This document shows, in pieces, positions 9,736-18,679 of a stretch of DNA of 46,605 nucleotides. This stretch comes from Bacteroidota bacterium (GTDB lineage Bacteria > Bacteroidota > Bacteroidia > Chitinophagales > Chitinophagaceae). The notes below the pieces were generated by a model. That model saw nothing but the letters and a program-made list of their open reading frames with translations, did no database searches and had not been told where the DNA came from. The DNA is taken from NCBI GenBank assembly GCA_023433265.1, contig JAEZDR010000023.1, positions 1 to 46,605 on the forward strand, given 5' to 3'. Every line of letters starts with the position of its first letter. Position 1 is the stretch's first letter. The position numbers and the translations under genes were made by a program.

Positions 9736-10242
9736 ATGGACTTTAAGCAAATTCAAGAGCTTATAAAAGTTATAAACAAGAGTAATATCGGGGAGATTAG
9801 TATAGAGGAAGAAGGATTTAAAATTACTATCAAACAGAAAGAGGAAAACGTACAAACCATCATAGCGGCTCCACAACAGCAGCAGTATATGCAGCAACCT
9901 GCATTCCAGGGGCAGCAGATGCAACAAAGCCAGCCTTCTGCAGCGCCAAGCCAGGGTGGAGCAGCCCCAAAGAGCAGTTCTGATTCGATAAAGACCGACA
10001 ATTTAATTACGATAAAAAGCCCAATGATTGGAACTTTTTACCGTAGGTCTACTCCCGACAAACCCGTGTTAATTGAGGTTGGTGATGAGGTTGCTCCAGG
10101 AAAAGTAGTTTGCATAATAGAAGCCATGAAGCTTTTCAACGAGATTGAAAGTGAAGTGTCTGGTAAGATAGTTAAAATACTCATTGACGATGCTAGCCCG
10201 GTGGAGTACGATCAGCCACTTTTCCTGGTTGATCCATCTTGA
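9736..10242 (+). CDS. accB: Biotin carboxyl carrier protein of acetyl-CoA carboxylase
   Basis: The protein carries the biotin that shuttles carboxyl between biotin carboxylase and the carboxyltransferase, in the first committed step of fatty acid synthesis. ATG 9736 gives MDFKQIQELIKVINK, the usual start of BCCP, and 168 residues, a normal length. A Gln/Pro/Ala-rich linker (about residues 50-85) joins it to the C-terminal biotinyl domain. The biotinylation motif is EAMKLFNE, with Lys132 as the acceptor. accC follows 138 bases downstream, as in most bacteria. A TTG 36 bases upstream in frame would give a longer, less typical start. Confidence 0.95.
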   Translation: MDFKQIQELIKVINKSNIGEISIEEEGFKITIKQKEENVQTIIAAPQQQQYMQQPAFQGQQMQQSQPSAAPSQGGAAPKSSSDSIKTDNLITIKSPMIGTFYRRSTPDKPVLIEVGDEVAPGKVVCIIEAMKLFNEIESEVSGKIVKILIDDASPVEYDQPLFLVDPS

Positions 10243-10328
10243 TAGTTGGTTAGTTCCAATACCCGTGTTTAAACCGGAAGACGATATATCCCTAATGCCC
10301 GCTCCTTAAGAGGAGCCATTCATAAAAA

Positions 10329-10366
10329 GTGTTGGTAAAGGCGGCTCTTGCTTCGTTTACCGACAC
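10329..10366 (+). other. Hairpin in the accB-accC gap
   Basis: GTGTTGGTAAA (10329-10339) pairs with TTTACCGACAC (10356-10366) with a single G-T pair. The loop is 16 bases, and the structure ends 14 bases before the accC ATG. 'CATTTTAAA' follows. It may be a weak terminator, an RNA-processing site that uncouples accB from accC, or a stabilising structure. The accB-accC gap (10243-10380) holds nothing else recognisable. Confidence 0.5.
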
Positions 10367-10380
10367 ATTTTAAACTACAT

Positions 10381-11718
10381 ATGTTTAATAAAGTACTTAT
10401 TGCCAACAGGGGAGAAATTGCACTTCGTGTGATTAGAACCTGTAGAGAAATGGGAATAAAGACAGTGGCTGTTTATTCCACTGCCGATAAAGACAGTTTG
10501 CATGTTCGTTTTGCCGACGAGGCCGTTTGCATAGGACGCCCACAGAGCAGCGAGAGTTACCTGAATATTCCCCACCTGATGGCTGCTGCGGAAATAACCA
10601 ATGCAGACGCTGTTCACCCTGGTTATGGGTTTTTGGCTGAGAATGCTAAGTTCTCGCAAATATGTGCAGACCATGGCATTAAATTCATTGGGCCCACGCC
10701 TGACATGATAAATGCGATGGGCGATAAGATGACTGCCAAGGAAACTATGATTAAAGCCGGAGTACCGGTAATTCCCGGTAGCGATGGTTTGCTTGAAAGC
10801 CTGGACCAGGCAAAATCACTAGCCAAGGACATGGGCTATCCTGTGATACTTAAAGCAACTGCCGGTGGTGGAGGCAAGGGGATGCGTGTGGTTTTTGAGG
10901 AGAGCGAGATGGAGCGTGCCTACGATACTGCTAAAGCTGAAGCCGGAGCAGCTTTTAAAAACGATGGCATTTACATGGAGAAGTTTGTTGAAGAGCCTCG
11001 CCATATCGAAATACAAATTGCCGGTGACCGGTATGGCACTGTGTGCCACCTAAGTGAAAGGGATTGCTCCATCCAAAGGCGCCACCAGAAATTAGTTGAG
11101 GAGTCCCCATCGCCGTTCATGACGCCCGAACTAAGGCAACGCATGGGAGAAGCTGCCATAAAAGCTGCATCTGCCATAAATTACGAGAGTGTAGGAACGA
11201 TTGAATTTTTAGTAGATAAGCATCGCAACTTCTACTTTATGGAGATGAATACCCGGATACAGGTAGAACATTGCGTAACTGAAGAGGTAATCAACTTCGA
11301 CCTGATTAAAGAACAGGTAAAAATTGCGATGGGAGAGAGGATAAGTGGAAAGAATTACGAGCCCCAGATGCATGCAATTGAATGTCGCATCAATGCTGAA
11401 GATCCTTACAATGACTTCAGACCAAGCCCTGGGAAAATTACTGTACTCCATACGCCCGGCGGCCATGGCGTAAGGGTTGATAGCCATGTATACGCCGGCT
11501 ACACTATTCCGCCATACTACGATTCAATGATCGGGAAGCTAATAACAGTAGCTCAAACAAGAGACGAGGCAATTGATACGATGTACCGTGCATTGAGTGA
11601 ATACGTGATAGAGGGAGTGAAGACTACGATTCCATTCCATCTTCAATTGATGAAAGATGAGAACTTTAGAAGCGGAAACTTCACAACAAAATTCCTGGAG
11701 ACCTTCAAGCTCAAATAA
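10381..11718 (+). CDS. accC: Biotin carboxylase subunit of acetyl-CoA carboxylase
   Basis: This ATP-grasp enzyme carboxylates the biotin on AccB with bicarbonate and ATP. ATG 10381 gives MFNKVLIANRGEIALRVIRTCR, the invariant start of this family, and 445 residues, the usual size; an upstream in-frame start at 10348 would add 11 unrelated residues. Visible family motifs are the glycine-rich ATP loop 'KATAGGGGKGMRVV', the metal-binding 'FYFMEMNTRIQVEHCVTE' and the C-terminal 'ECRINAEDP'. A strong terminator follows, so accB-accC form the end of a transcription unit. Confidence 0.96.
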   Translation: MFNKVLIANRGEIALRVIRTCREMGIKTVAVYSTADKDSLHVRFADEAVCIGRPQSSESYLNIPHLMAAAEITNADAVHPGYGFLAENAKFSQICADHGIKFIGPTPDMINAMGDKMTAKETMIKAGVPVIPGSDGLLESLDQAKSLAKDMGYPVILKATAGGGGKGMRVVFEESEMERAYDTAKAEAGAAFKNDGIYMEKFVEEPRHIEIQIAGDRYGTVCHLSERDCSIQRRHQKLVEESPSPFMTPELRQRMGEAAIKAASAINYESVGTIEFLVDKHRNFYFMEMNTRIQVEHCVTEEVINFDLIKEQVKIAMGERISGKNYEPQMHAIECRINAEDPYNDFRPSPGKITVLHTPGGHGVRVDSHVYAGYTIPPYYDSMIGKLITVAQTRDEAIDTMYRALSEYVIEGVKTTIPFHLQLMKDENFRSGNFTTKFLETFKLK

Positions 11719-11744
11719 GATACACAGTTTTGATTTTTGATTGT

Positions 11745-11770
11745 ATGCCGGCTACGCCGGCATTTTTTTG
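11745..11770 (+). terminator. Rho-independent terminator after accC
   Basis: ATGCCGGC and GCCGGCAT form a perfect 8-bp stem with loop TAC, followed directly by a run of eight T. It lies 27 bases after the accC stop. Confidence 0.92.
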
Positions 11771-11798
11771 ATTAGGCGATAGTGTAACAAAAACAGTT

Positions 11799-11840
11799 GT
11801 ACACCTGTACGATGCGCCTGAAAAGAACAAAGTATATTCG
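11799..11840 (+). promoter_or_regulatory. Candidate promoter region of the DUF3109-lutB operon
   Basis: A small palindrome GTACA-cc-TGTAC lies at 11799-11810, and a -7-like TATATTCG (close to TAnnTTTG) at 11833-11840. The start codon is at 11886. The palindrome may be an operator; the call rests on pattern only. Confidence 0.35.
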
Positions 11841-11885
11841 CACTTAGTACCTGAACCCTATCTGTTTACCCGGATAAATACAATA

Positions 11886-12476
11886 ATGATAGCAATTGAC
11901 AATAAGCTGGTGAGTGATGAAGTGATAGAAGAACATTTTGTATGCGACCTCAATAAATGCAAGGGAGGCTGTTGCGAGGACGGTGACGCCGGGGCTCCAT
12001 TGGAAAAGCAAGAATTGAAACACCTGGACAAAATGCTGCCGGAAATACTACCCTACCTTTCCAATGAAGGCAAAAAAGAGATTGAAAAGCAAGGCAGGTA
12101 TCTCTACGACCAAGAGTTTGGCTGGGTAACCCCTACCATTAACGGAGGTATTTGTGCGTATGGAACCAGGGATGAGAACGGAATAATAAAATGCGGAATT
12201 GAACAGGCATACCTGGATGGCAAAATAAAATGGAAGAAACCTATTAGCTGCCATCTTTATCCCATCAAGACTAATGTAAGCAGGTTAGATCCGGAAATGG
12301 AATATGTAAATTATGAGCCAAGACAGTCGCTCTGCAGACCTGCGTGCAAGCTGGGTAAACAACTAAAAGTGCCTGTTTATAAGTTTTTAAAAGAGCCCTT
12401 AATAAAGAAATACGGCAAAGACTTTTACGAAGCACTTGAAGCCTACGCATTGAAGTATAAAATGGATAAACAATGA
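11886..12476 (+). CDS. DUF3109 family protein (Cys-rich)
   Basis: The 196-residue soluble protein has many conserved-looking cysteines: 'CDLNKCKGGCCEDGDAGAPL' near the start, then 'GGICAYG', 'IKCGIEQAY', 'SCHLYPI' and 'CRPACKLG'. This layout matches DUF3109, a widespread Bacteroidota family related in cysteine pattern to YkgJ-type putative metal/Fe-S proteins. The biochemical role is unknown. Its stop overlaps the start of the LutB-like gene (ATGA at 12473-12476), so the two are translated from one message, which suggests a link to iron-sulphur or redox work. Confidence 0.85.
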   Translation: MIAIDNKLVSDEVIEEHFVCDLNKCKGGCCEDGDAGAPLEKQELKHLDKMLPEILPYLSNEGKKEIEKQGRYLYDQEFGWVTPTINGGICAYGTRDENGIIKCGIEQAYLDGKIKWKKPISCHLYPIKTNVSRLDPEMEYVNYEPRQSLCRPACKLGKQLKVPVYKFLKEPLIKKYGKDFYEALEAYALKYKMDKQ

Positions 12477-13846
12477 GTGCCAGCTCAAAATCCTTCTTAA
12501 AACGAAGCTTAGAAAAAGCATCTGACCTGGAACACAGGCAGAAAATAAACTACAACATAGGGAAATACAATGCTGTTGTTCCGATAGGAAAGCAACAGTT
12601 TACTAATCTTGATGCTATTCGTAACCTGGCAAATGCCAAGAAAGCAGCGTCGATAGAACGCCTTCATGAAAACCTATTATTGTTTGAGAAAAAAATAGAA
12701 GGCAGGGGGGCGAAAGTAATATGGGCAGAAAACAGCAACGATGCGCTGGCGGCTATTTTAAAAATATGCAGGGAAAAGCAATGTAGAACGGTGGTTAAAA
12801 GCAAGAGTATGGTAACGGAAGAAATCCATCTCAATGCCTTCCTGGAAAGCCAGGGCATAAAAAGCGTAGAAACGGACCTTGGTGAATACATACAGCAACT
12901 GGACGGCGAGCCACCTTACCATATTGTTACGCCTGCAATGCACAAGAGTAAAGAAGACGTTGCAAAGTTGTTTTTTGAAAAATTAGGTACTCCAATCAAT
13001 TCATCGCCAGAAGAACTTACGCTAGTTGCCAGAAAGAAGTTGAGGCATGCATACGTTGCTGCTGAAGTAGGCGTTACGGGAGCCAACTTTATTGTTGCTG
13101 ATAGCGGCGCCATTGTGGTGACCGAAAATGAAGGCAATGCCCGTTTGAGCTCTTCGTTTCCGAAGACACATATCGTAATAGCCGGCATCGAAAAGCTTAT
13201 TGAGAAACTAGAAGATCTAGCGTTATTCCTGCCATTGCTGTCCACTTTTGGTACAGGGCAGAGGGTGACGGTGTACAACAGCATTATTTCCGGACCCGGT
13301 CAAAATGACGAAGCAGACGGACCAACTGACATGTATGTTATTCTACTGGATAACGGAAGAACCAATTTGCTTGCAGACGTGAAGGCCCGTCAGTCTTTGT
13401 ATTGCATACGATGTGGCGCCTGCCTTAACGCTTGCCCGGTGTACAAAAACATAGGAGGACACACCTACGCTACTACCTATAGCGGCCCAGTAGGCAGTGT
13501 AATTACCCCGCATTTGAAGCAGCATGAGTACCAGCATCTCAGCTTTGCTTCTTCGCTTTGCGGCAATTGCACCAGTGTTTGCCCGGTTAAGATAGAACTC
13601 CACGAACTTTTACTGTACAATAGAAACATCAGCGTAAAATCTGGAAACAGTTCTTTAGCTGAACGTATTGCATGGAAGGCCTGGAAACAAGCGAGCCTTA
13701 GCCGCAGCATGATGAACATGGCAAACGGAAACATCAAAGACAAAGTGGTTAACCGCATTTTTGGCGGGTGGAACAAGCATAGAGGCGACCTTCAGTTTAG
13801 CTCAAAAACGTTCAACCAGCTTTGGAAGGAGAGGAATAGGGAATAG
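12473..13846 (+). CDS. lutB: LutB-like iron-sulphur oxidoreductase subunit
   Basis: The protein of 457 residues has the LUD (lactate utilisation) domain with the signature 'GVTGANFIVADSGAIVVTENEGN' at about residues 199-221. Two cluster-binding motifs follow: 'CIRCGACLNACPVY' and 'CGNCTSVCPV'. In LutABC, LutB takes part in oxidation of L-lactate to pyruvate. Here lutA and lutC are not next to it; its partners are DUF3109 upstream (4-base overlap) and a polysaccharide deacetylase-like gene one base downstream. The family is sure, while the substrate is inferred and could differ. Confidence 0.85.
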   Translation: MSASSKSFLKRSLEKASDLEHRQKINYNIGKYNAVVPIGKQQFTNLDAIRNLANAKKAASIERLHENLLLFEKKIEGRGAKVIWAENSNDALAAILKICREKQCRTVVKSKSMVTEEIHLNAFLESQGIKSVETDLGEYIQQLDGEPPYHIVTPAMHKSKEDVAKLFFEKLGTPINSSPEELTLVARKKLRHAYVAAEVGVTGANFIVADSGAIVVTENEGNARLSSSFPKTHIVIAGIEKLIEKLEDLALFLPLLSTFGTGQRVTVYNSIISGPGQNDEADGPTDMYVILLDNGRTNLLADVKARQSLYCIRCGACLNACPVYKNIGGHTYATTYSGPVGSVITPHLKQHEYQHLSFASSLCGNCTSVCPVKIELHELLLYNRNISVKSGNSSLAERIAWKAWKQASLSRSMMNMANGNIKDKVVNRIFGGWNKHRGDLQFSSKTFNQLWKERNRE

Positions 13847-13847
13847 C

Positions 13848-15161
13848 ATGGTAGTATATACACCAGATATTACACCCCGAATAGCGTATATTTTTAGAAT
13901 CTTATTGCCAGCTATCGGCATCCAAAATTTCTATTTCGCGAAAAGTAAGGAAGCTTATTTAGAAGAATCTGGTGCCGCCATAAACTATTCAGCTTCCAGC
14001 ATTAAAGAGAAAGAGCTTCATATAGTTCCGGGCAGGTTGTTATTGGAAGACGATATCAGGGAGCAGGAAATACACGTATTTCCATCTGCAATTGGTTATC
14101 CAGGCTTTTATGCAACCAGTGGCGATATAGATTTTGATGTGTTTGCCGCTTCATTTTACCTGATAACACGTTACGAAGAGTACTTACCACACCAAAAAGA
14201 CCAATATGGAAGGTTTGATCACAAGGAAAGCCTTGCATTCCGGAATGGGTTTCTCCAACAACCGATGGTAAACCTCTGGTTGCTAATACTAAAACGGCAG
14301 CTTTTAAATATTTATCCTTCACTGGAGCTAAACCCTCCTTCTTTTCGGCTGGTACCCACTTATGATGTGGATATAGCTTACGACTATAAGGGCAAAGGCT
14401 TGATTAGAAATGCAGTGGGAGCGGTTAGAGATATCTTGTCGGCCAAACTCAATCATCTTTCGTCTCGTACTGCTACCTCATTAGGCCGTAAAAAAGACCC
14501 TTTTGATGTGTTTGACTGGCTTCATACGCTCAACAGCAAAACAAGTGAAGAAGCAATCTATTTTATTCTTGCGGCAGCAAAGAGAAGTTTATACGATAAA
14601 AATATATCGCCGGAGTCTCCGGTTATTAAAGACTTGTTGCGGTACTTAAGCAGTAGCGCTATTATTGGCTTACATCCTTCCTGGCAAAGCAACAATGATA
14701 TGCAGTTGCTTAAGGAGGAAAAATCCGCGGTTGAGAAAGCTGTGGAGAAATCCATACAAAAAAGCCGTCAACATTACCTTGTATTCCGGCTACCCGAGAC
14801 CTTTGAAAAGCTTATTGAATTAGATATACAGGATGAATATTCAATGGGGTATGGGACAATTAATGGTTTCAGAGCATCGTTTTGCCTGCCTTATCCATGG
14901 TTTAACCTAAAACAAAACACAACAACAGCGCTTATGCTTCATCCGTTTTGTTTTATGGATGCCAATGCCATTTTCGAAGAGAAGCTTACTCCTGACGAAG
15001 CAATTGAACAACTTCGCAACTATTTACAGGTTTGCAAAATGGTGAATGGGGAGATGGTAGTCATCTTTCACAATCATTTCCTATCAGAAAAAGCCGAATG
15101 GAAAAAATGGAGAAGGGTTCCGGAAGTCATTTACCAGGGCACAATAACTGACTTTATTTAA
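13848..15161 (+). CDS. Polysaccharide deacetylase-like protein (DUF7033 type)
   Basis: ATG 13848, one base after the lutB stop, gives 437 residues; the longer frame from 13761 overlaps lutB and is unlikely. The N-terminal half ('FYATSGDIDFDVFAASFYLITRYEEY') fits the domain that precedes deacetylase-like domains in many Bacteroidota proteins. The second half begins 'LVPTYDVDIAY', the first NodB-like metal motif (T-x-D-V-D), and holds 'IIGLHPSWQS', an H-P-S motif, and 'GYGTINGFRASFCLPYPWF'. It probably acts on, or binds, an acylated glycan. No signal peptide is visible. The 3' end overlaps the convergent PPIase gene by 8 bases. Confidence 0.75.
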   Translation: MVVYTPDITPRIAYIFRILLPAIGIQNFYFAKSKEAYLEESGAAINYSASSIKEKELHIVPGRLLLEDDIREQEIHVFPSAIGYPGFYATSGDIDFDVFAASFYLITRYEEYLPHQKDQYGRFDHKESLAFRNGFLQQPMVNLWLLILKRQLLNIYPSLELNPPSFRLVPTYDVDIAYDYKGKGLIRNAVGAVRDILSAKLNHLSSRTATSLGRKKDPFDVFDWLHTLNSKTSEEAIYFILAAAKRSLYDKNISPESPVIKDLLRYLSSSAIIGLHPSWQSNNDMQLLKEEKSAVEKAVEKSIQKSRQHYLVFRLPETFEKLIELDIQDEYSMGYGTINGFRASFCLPYPWFNLKQNTTTALMLHPFCFMDANAIFEEKLTPDEAIEQLRNYLQVCKMVNGEMVVIFHNHFLSEKAEWKKWRRVPEVIYQGTITDFI

Positions 15162-17067
15162 CTGTTGCCCAAACCTTTTTATTAACGACTACAGGATATT
15201 TCTTTTTGAGTGTGTTGAGCCATTGCTTCTCCAATTCCTGCTGATAATCGGAAATAACAAGCCCCCTGGCATCTTTAAAGCTTCTGGGTTCTGGCGTAGG
15301 ATGAACTTCTGCGACAACCATAAAAGAGTAGGACCCATCATGCTCATTCAACTCCGGAACAGAAACCCATCCCTGTTTAGCTGTAACGTTTTGCTTCACG
15401 GGCATCTGCAAGTTCTCATAACGACTGCTGTCGGCCATCACTTGCTGCTCATATTTGTTTACAACGTCCCTCCACCCCGAAAAGTCTTTTGAGAAAACAG
15501 CAACGAGTTCATCTGCCAACTGCTTTGTTTTTGCGGTAACAACGATGGCGCTAACTCCTGGTTGCCATAAATACTTGTTGCTGAATCGCTGATAATAGTT
15601 TGATAAGGCAGCAGTGTCCTCAGAAGATTTATTCCAAACATTCCGTTCCATTATAGCGAATAGCAGGTTGGCTTCATCAAACTCTTTGACTTGCCTCGCA
15701 TAGTCCTTATTGAAATCCACAAGATGGTTACGATAATATTCTTCTCCGACAACGCTTTTAAAGTTCGTAAACATGCTGGTGTAATCTTTACTGCCATCTC
15801 CATTCGTAATTGGATTTACAGCTCTGACGTACCTAATCCACCGCGAAGCTTTTATTTCCTCTTTCGGGAAGGCAAGGATCGAAGTTTCGTTATCAATCGT
15901 TTTGGATGCATATCCAAATCTCTTTACAGCGCTATCAGTAAAAGCCCATAGCGATGCCTTATCTTTTAATAACTCTTTTGGTTTGTTAGCGTTTAACCAG
16001 TTATTGACTAACTGCTTCCTCGCCTCTATCATACGTCCATCCTTACTAACTTGTTCGGTGATAAAGGTGCTATAAGAGGCATCTGCCTTGCCTGCAACCG
16101 GCAACACTTCTTCAATCTTAATGATATTGATACCATATTGGTTATTAAACGGCTTAGATATCTCACCTGTTTTAGACAATGAAAACACTTGTTTTTCAAA
16201 AGAAGGGTCGTGAGTACCAACACCCACTGTAAAAGTGATGGTATTAGGATTATATTGGTTGTAATTACTTCCATATTGCTTAACAAGCTGGCTAAAGTCT
16301 GCTCCCCCTATTGCTGCCTGGTAAATTGAATCGGCTAATACTGATAACCTGTCTTTTTCATTCTGGCTGAAGTGAGGGGGTGTGAAAAGCAAGAGCTGCG
16401 TTACTTTTCTTTTCCCTAATGCATTTCTGTCGGATACTCTTTTGAATATGTGATATCCCGAAGCCGATCTATAAGGGGTGCTTGCCTCCCCATTTCTCAA
16501 CTTGTAAACAATTGACTCTATTTCGTAAGGCAGTGTAAAAGCGGTAATAAAACCCAGGTTGCCATTGTTAGCCCTGGTTTGCTCATCTGTTGTAAAAGAG
16601 TTACTCACTGATGAGAAATCTTTGCCTGCTTTTAAAGCAGCGTAAGCATTGTCTATTTGCTTCCGGGCAGCACCTGAATCATTGTTCCTGATTTCCACAA
16701 AGATGTGAGCGATCTCAATGTCCTTTGAAGCGCGGGTAATCGCTTCGTCAGTCAACTTGTCAAGACCGGCCGCTTTATTAATGTATGTCTCGGCGATTTG
16801 TCTTCTAAAGTTCTCAGATTCCTGTTTAAAGGTTTCCTCCTTTTCAATTCCTGCATCCTTTGCAGCCTGCACCTTCAATTTGAAGTTGGTATATAACTCG
16901 AGATATTCTTTTAAAGCATCTTTCCGGTTAGCGGGGGTTGGCGTTTTGTCGAAAGCCGTCATAAATTCCGCTTTCGTTACCACCTTGTTACCGTAAGTGA
17001 AAAGAACTTGTCCATATGAAGTGGCAGCAATCAGAATGGCTATTGAAAAAGCAATTGTTTTTTTCAT
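15154..17067 (-). CDS. SurA/PpiC-type periplasmic peptidylprolyl isomerase
   Basis: This 637-residue protein starts with a signal peptide (MKKTIAFSIAILIAATSYGQ). An N-terminal chaperone-like helical part ('LKEYLELYTNFKLKVQAAKDAG') follows, then two parvulin domains. The first runs from 'IEIAHIFVEI' through 'GFITAFTLPYEIESIVYKL' to 'GYHIFKRVSDR', the second from 'KVTQLLLFTPP' to 'QYGINIIKIEEV'. Such proteins help outer membrane proteins fold in the periplasm. The C-terminal 250 residues resemble the extended tail seen in Bacteroidota homologues. It follows the TlpA-like gene by 16 bases on the same strand, so both are probably co-transcribed and serve envelope protein folding. Confidence 0.85.
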   Translation of the reverse strand: MKKTIAFSIAILIAATSYGQVLFTYGNKVVTKAEFMTAFDKTPTPANRKDALKEYLELYTNFKLKVQAAKDAGIEKEETFKQESENFRRQIAETYINKAAGLDKLTDEAITRASKDIEIAHIFVEIRNNDSGAARKQIDNAYAALKAGKDFSSVSNSFTTDEQTRANNGNLGFITAFTLPYEIESIVYKLRNGEASTPYRSASGYHIFKRVSDRNALGKRKVTQLLLFTPPHFSQNEKDRLSVLADSIYQAAIGGADFSQLVKQYGSNYNQYNPNTITFTVGVGTHDPSFEKQVFSLSKTGEISKPFNNQYGINIIKIEEVLPVAGKADASYSTFITEQVSKDGRMIEARKQLVNNWLNANKPKELLKDKASLWAFTDSAVKRFGYASKTIDNETSILAFPKEEIKASRWIRYVRAVNPITNGDGSKDYTSMFTNFKSVVGEEYYRNHLVDFNKDYARQVKEFDEANLLFAIMERNVWNKSSEDTAALSNYYQRFSNKYLWQPGVSAIVVTAKTKQLADELVAVFSKDFSGWRDVVNKYEQQVMADSSRYENLQMPVKQNVTAKQGWVSVPELNEHDGSYSFMVVAEVHPTPEPRSFKDARGLVISDYQQELEKQWLNTLKKKYPVVVNKKVWATVK

Positions 17068-17083
17068 CGCTATGAATAATGAT

Positions 17084-18574
17084 CTATTTTGTTTGTTTAG
17101 CTTTCAAAACTATCAACTCATGAAACTGTTCGAGCGAAAGCTTCTTAGCCATTATCCTTTTGTCTTTATCAAGTAAATACATTGTAGGCGTCTGAGACAC
17201 ATCGTATAGCTGCCTAAAATTTGGAAGATTAGAAGCCTGTTGGGTTTTCCTTACTTCTTCTGGTTCATAGGCATGGATCCATCCCTTTAACTTCAACTGG
17301 TTTATTTGTCTTTTCCAGGCAGCGTTTGCCTTAGCGTCAATATTGACAGCATAAATAGTAACCCCCAGGTTCTTCCAACTTGCATGATAAAAACTATCAA
17401 GACGTGGGGCTGTTTCCTTGCAATGTCCGCAGTTAGGGTCCCAAAAAAATATGAAAGTAAATGGGGTACCGATTCCGCTGAGCGTAACATCCTTGTTAGT
17501 AGAGTCGAGTAAATTTAATGCCGGTGCCTTTTCCCCGATTTGGTTGGTGATAAGGCTATACGCCCGGTTAAAGATATATTCCCTCTGCTTGGTGTTCAAC
17601 CATCCTGTATCACCTTTCGAATAAAAGTTATTAAACAGAAAGACGAAAACTTTATCCTGGCCCATGATCTCAGGATTTATGTACTTATCAGTGAATTTAC
17701 CGAGGAGATAATGAAACATATCAGGATCCGGGCGGGCCGATAGTAACATAAAGTTTACCTCGGGGATTATTGAATCGGCCACGGGGTATACATAATACTT
17801 GAAGTATTCATCAATCTTGGGATCAAAAAATGGCGTTCTTAATAATCTTCCATCTCCAAAATCAACATCATCCCAATAATGCTCTTTCACATAACGAAAA
17901 GGATAGGCGCTGTCTGGCTTGCCATTTATGACCGGTACGGGAGGAATTTCCGGTTTCTTCATGGTGTTAAAAAAGGTGGCTAGCATAGACGAAGGTTGTT
18001 CCTTCATTACCTTTTCCCTAAATGCATTCATTGCATCTTCTGCGGCCTTTAACTCAGCTCTGATTGAAGCACTGTCAGTTTTGTTTTGCGCTTTTTTCAA
18101 CCTTTCCTGCGCTGCGTTTATTTCGGGTACCTTTTGTGTTAAAAACCTGGTATAGCTTGCGTATAAATCATTTTCCCGAGATCCACTAAAGGTAACATTG
18201 TTTATATCGGAGGTATCGGCTGTAATCGTAAACTGCTGGGTTTCGTCCATAAGGAAGTCGAAAAGCCGCGTCCTGTTAGCTGTCACAACGATGTAAATGC
18301 CTCCCGGAAGCTTGCTGTTTCCTTTAAAAACCGCCTGACTGTTGGCGTCCAGCATTGCTGAGTCTGCCAACCTATAGTTCTTTCCAAAATAACTATACAC
18401 ATAGACCAATTGGCTTTTAAGAGGGGTTAGCTTAAGCCTAATATTGTATCCATTTGCAGCCTTTGAAACAGAGGAGGATTGCTTTGGAACACTTTGCTTC
18501 GCCGGAACACGTTGCTGAGCTTCAGCAGTGAAAAGCGTTAGTAGTAAAAGGCACGCAACCAGTAATTTCCTCAT
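17084..18574 (-). CDS. TlpA-family thioredoxin with DUF4369/DUF5106 N-terminal region
   Basis: The 496-residue protein has a signal peptide (LLVACLLLLTLFTAEAQQ). A beta-rich N-terminal domain of the DUF4369 kind covers about residues 40-135, a helical middle part about 135-340, and a C-terminal thioredoxin fold follows. The active site is WDPNCGHCK, with Cys382 and Cys385, and the cis-proline is in 'SQTPTMYLLD'. It should reduce or exchange disulphides of periplasmic proteins. It heads the minus-strand unit with the PPIase gene, and the divergent rlmD-like gene starts 105 bases away. Confidence 0.85.
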   Translation of the reverse strand: MRKLLVACLLLLTLFTAEAQQRVPAKQSVPKQSSSVSKAANGYNIRLKLTPLKSQLVYVYSYFGKNYRLADSAMLDANSQAVFKGNSKLPGGIYIVVTANRTRLFDFLMDETQQFTITADTSDINNVTFSGSRENDLYASYTRFLTQKVPEINAAQERLKKAQNKTDSASIRAELKAAEDAMNAFREKVMKEQPSSMLATFFNTMKKPEIPPVPVINGKPDSAYPFRYVKEHYWDDVDFGDGRLLRTPFFDPKIDEYFKYYVYPVADSIIPEVNFMLLSARPDPDMFHYLLGKFTDKYINPEIMGQDKVFVFLFNNFYSKGDTGWLNTKQREYIFNRAYSLITNQIGEKAPALNLLDSTNKDVTLSGIGTPFTFIFFWDPNCGHCKETAPRLDSFYHASWKNLGVTIYAVNIDAKANAAWKRQINQLKLKGWIHAYEPEEVRKTQQASNLPNFRQLYDVSQTPTMYLLDKDKRIMAKKLSLEQFHELIVLKAKQTK

Positions 18575-18667
18575 TGTGTCTAAGGGTTTTCTGCGGTAAA
18601 TTTATCCAAAAGCTTTGTTACGGCTGTTAATCAACTGCGAAATCTAAACAAGATGGGGCGCTAACGT

Positions 18668-18675
18668 TATTTTTG
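18668..18675 (+). promoter_or_regulatory. Candidate -7 box before rlmD
   Basis: TATTTTTG matches TAnnTTTG and ends five bases before the GTG start at 18680. Transcription from it would give an almost leaderless message. Confidence 0.45.
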
Positions 18676-18679
18676 CGAC

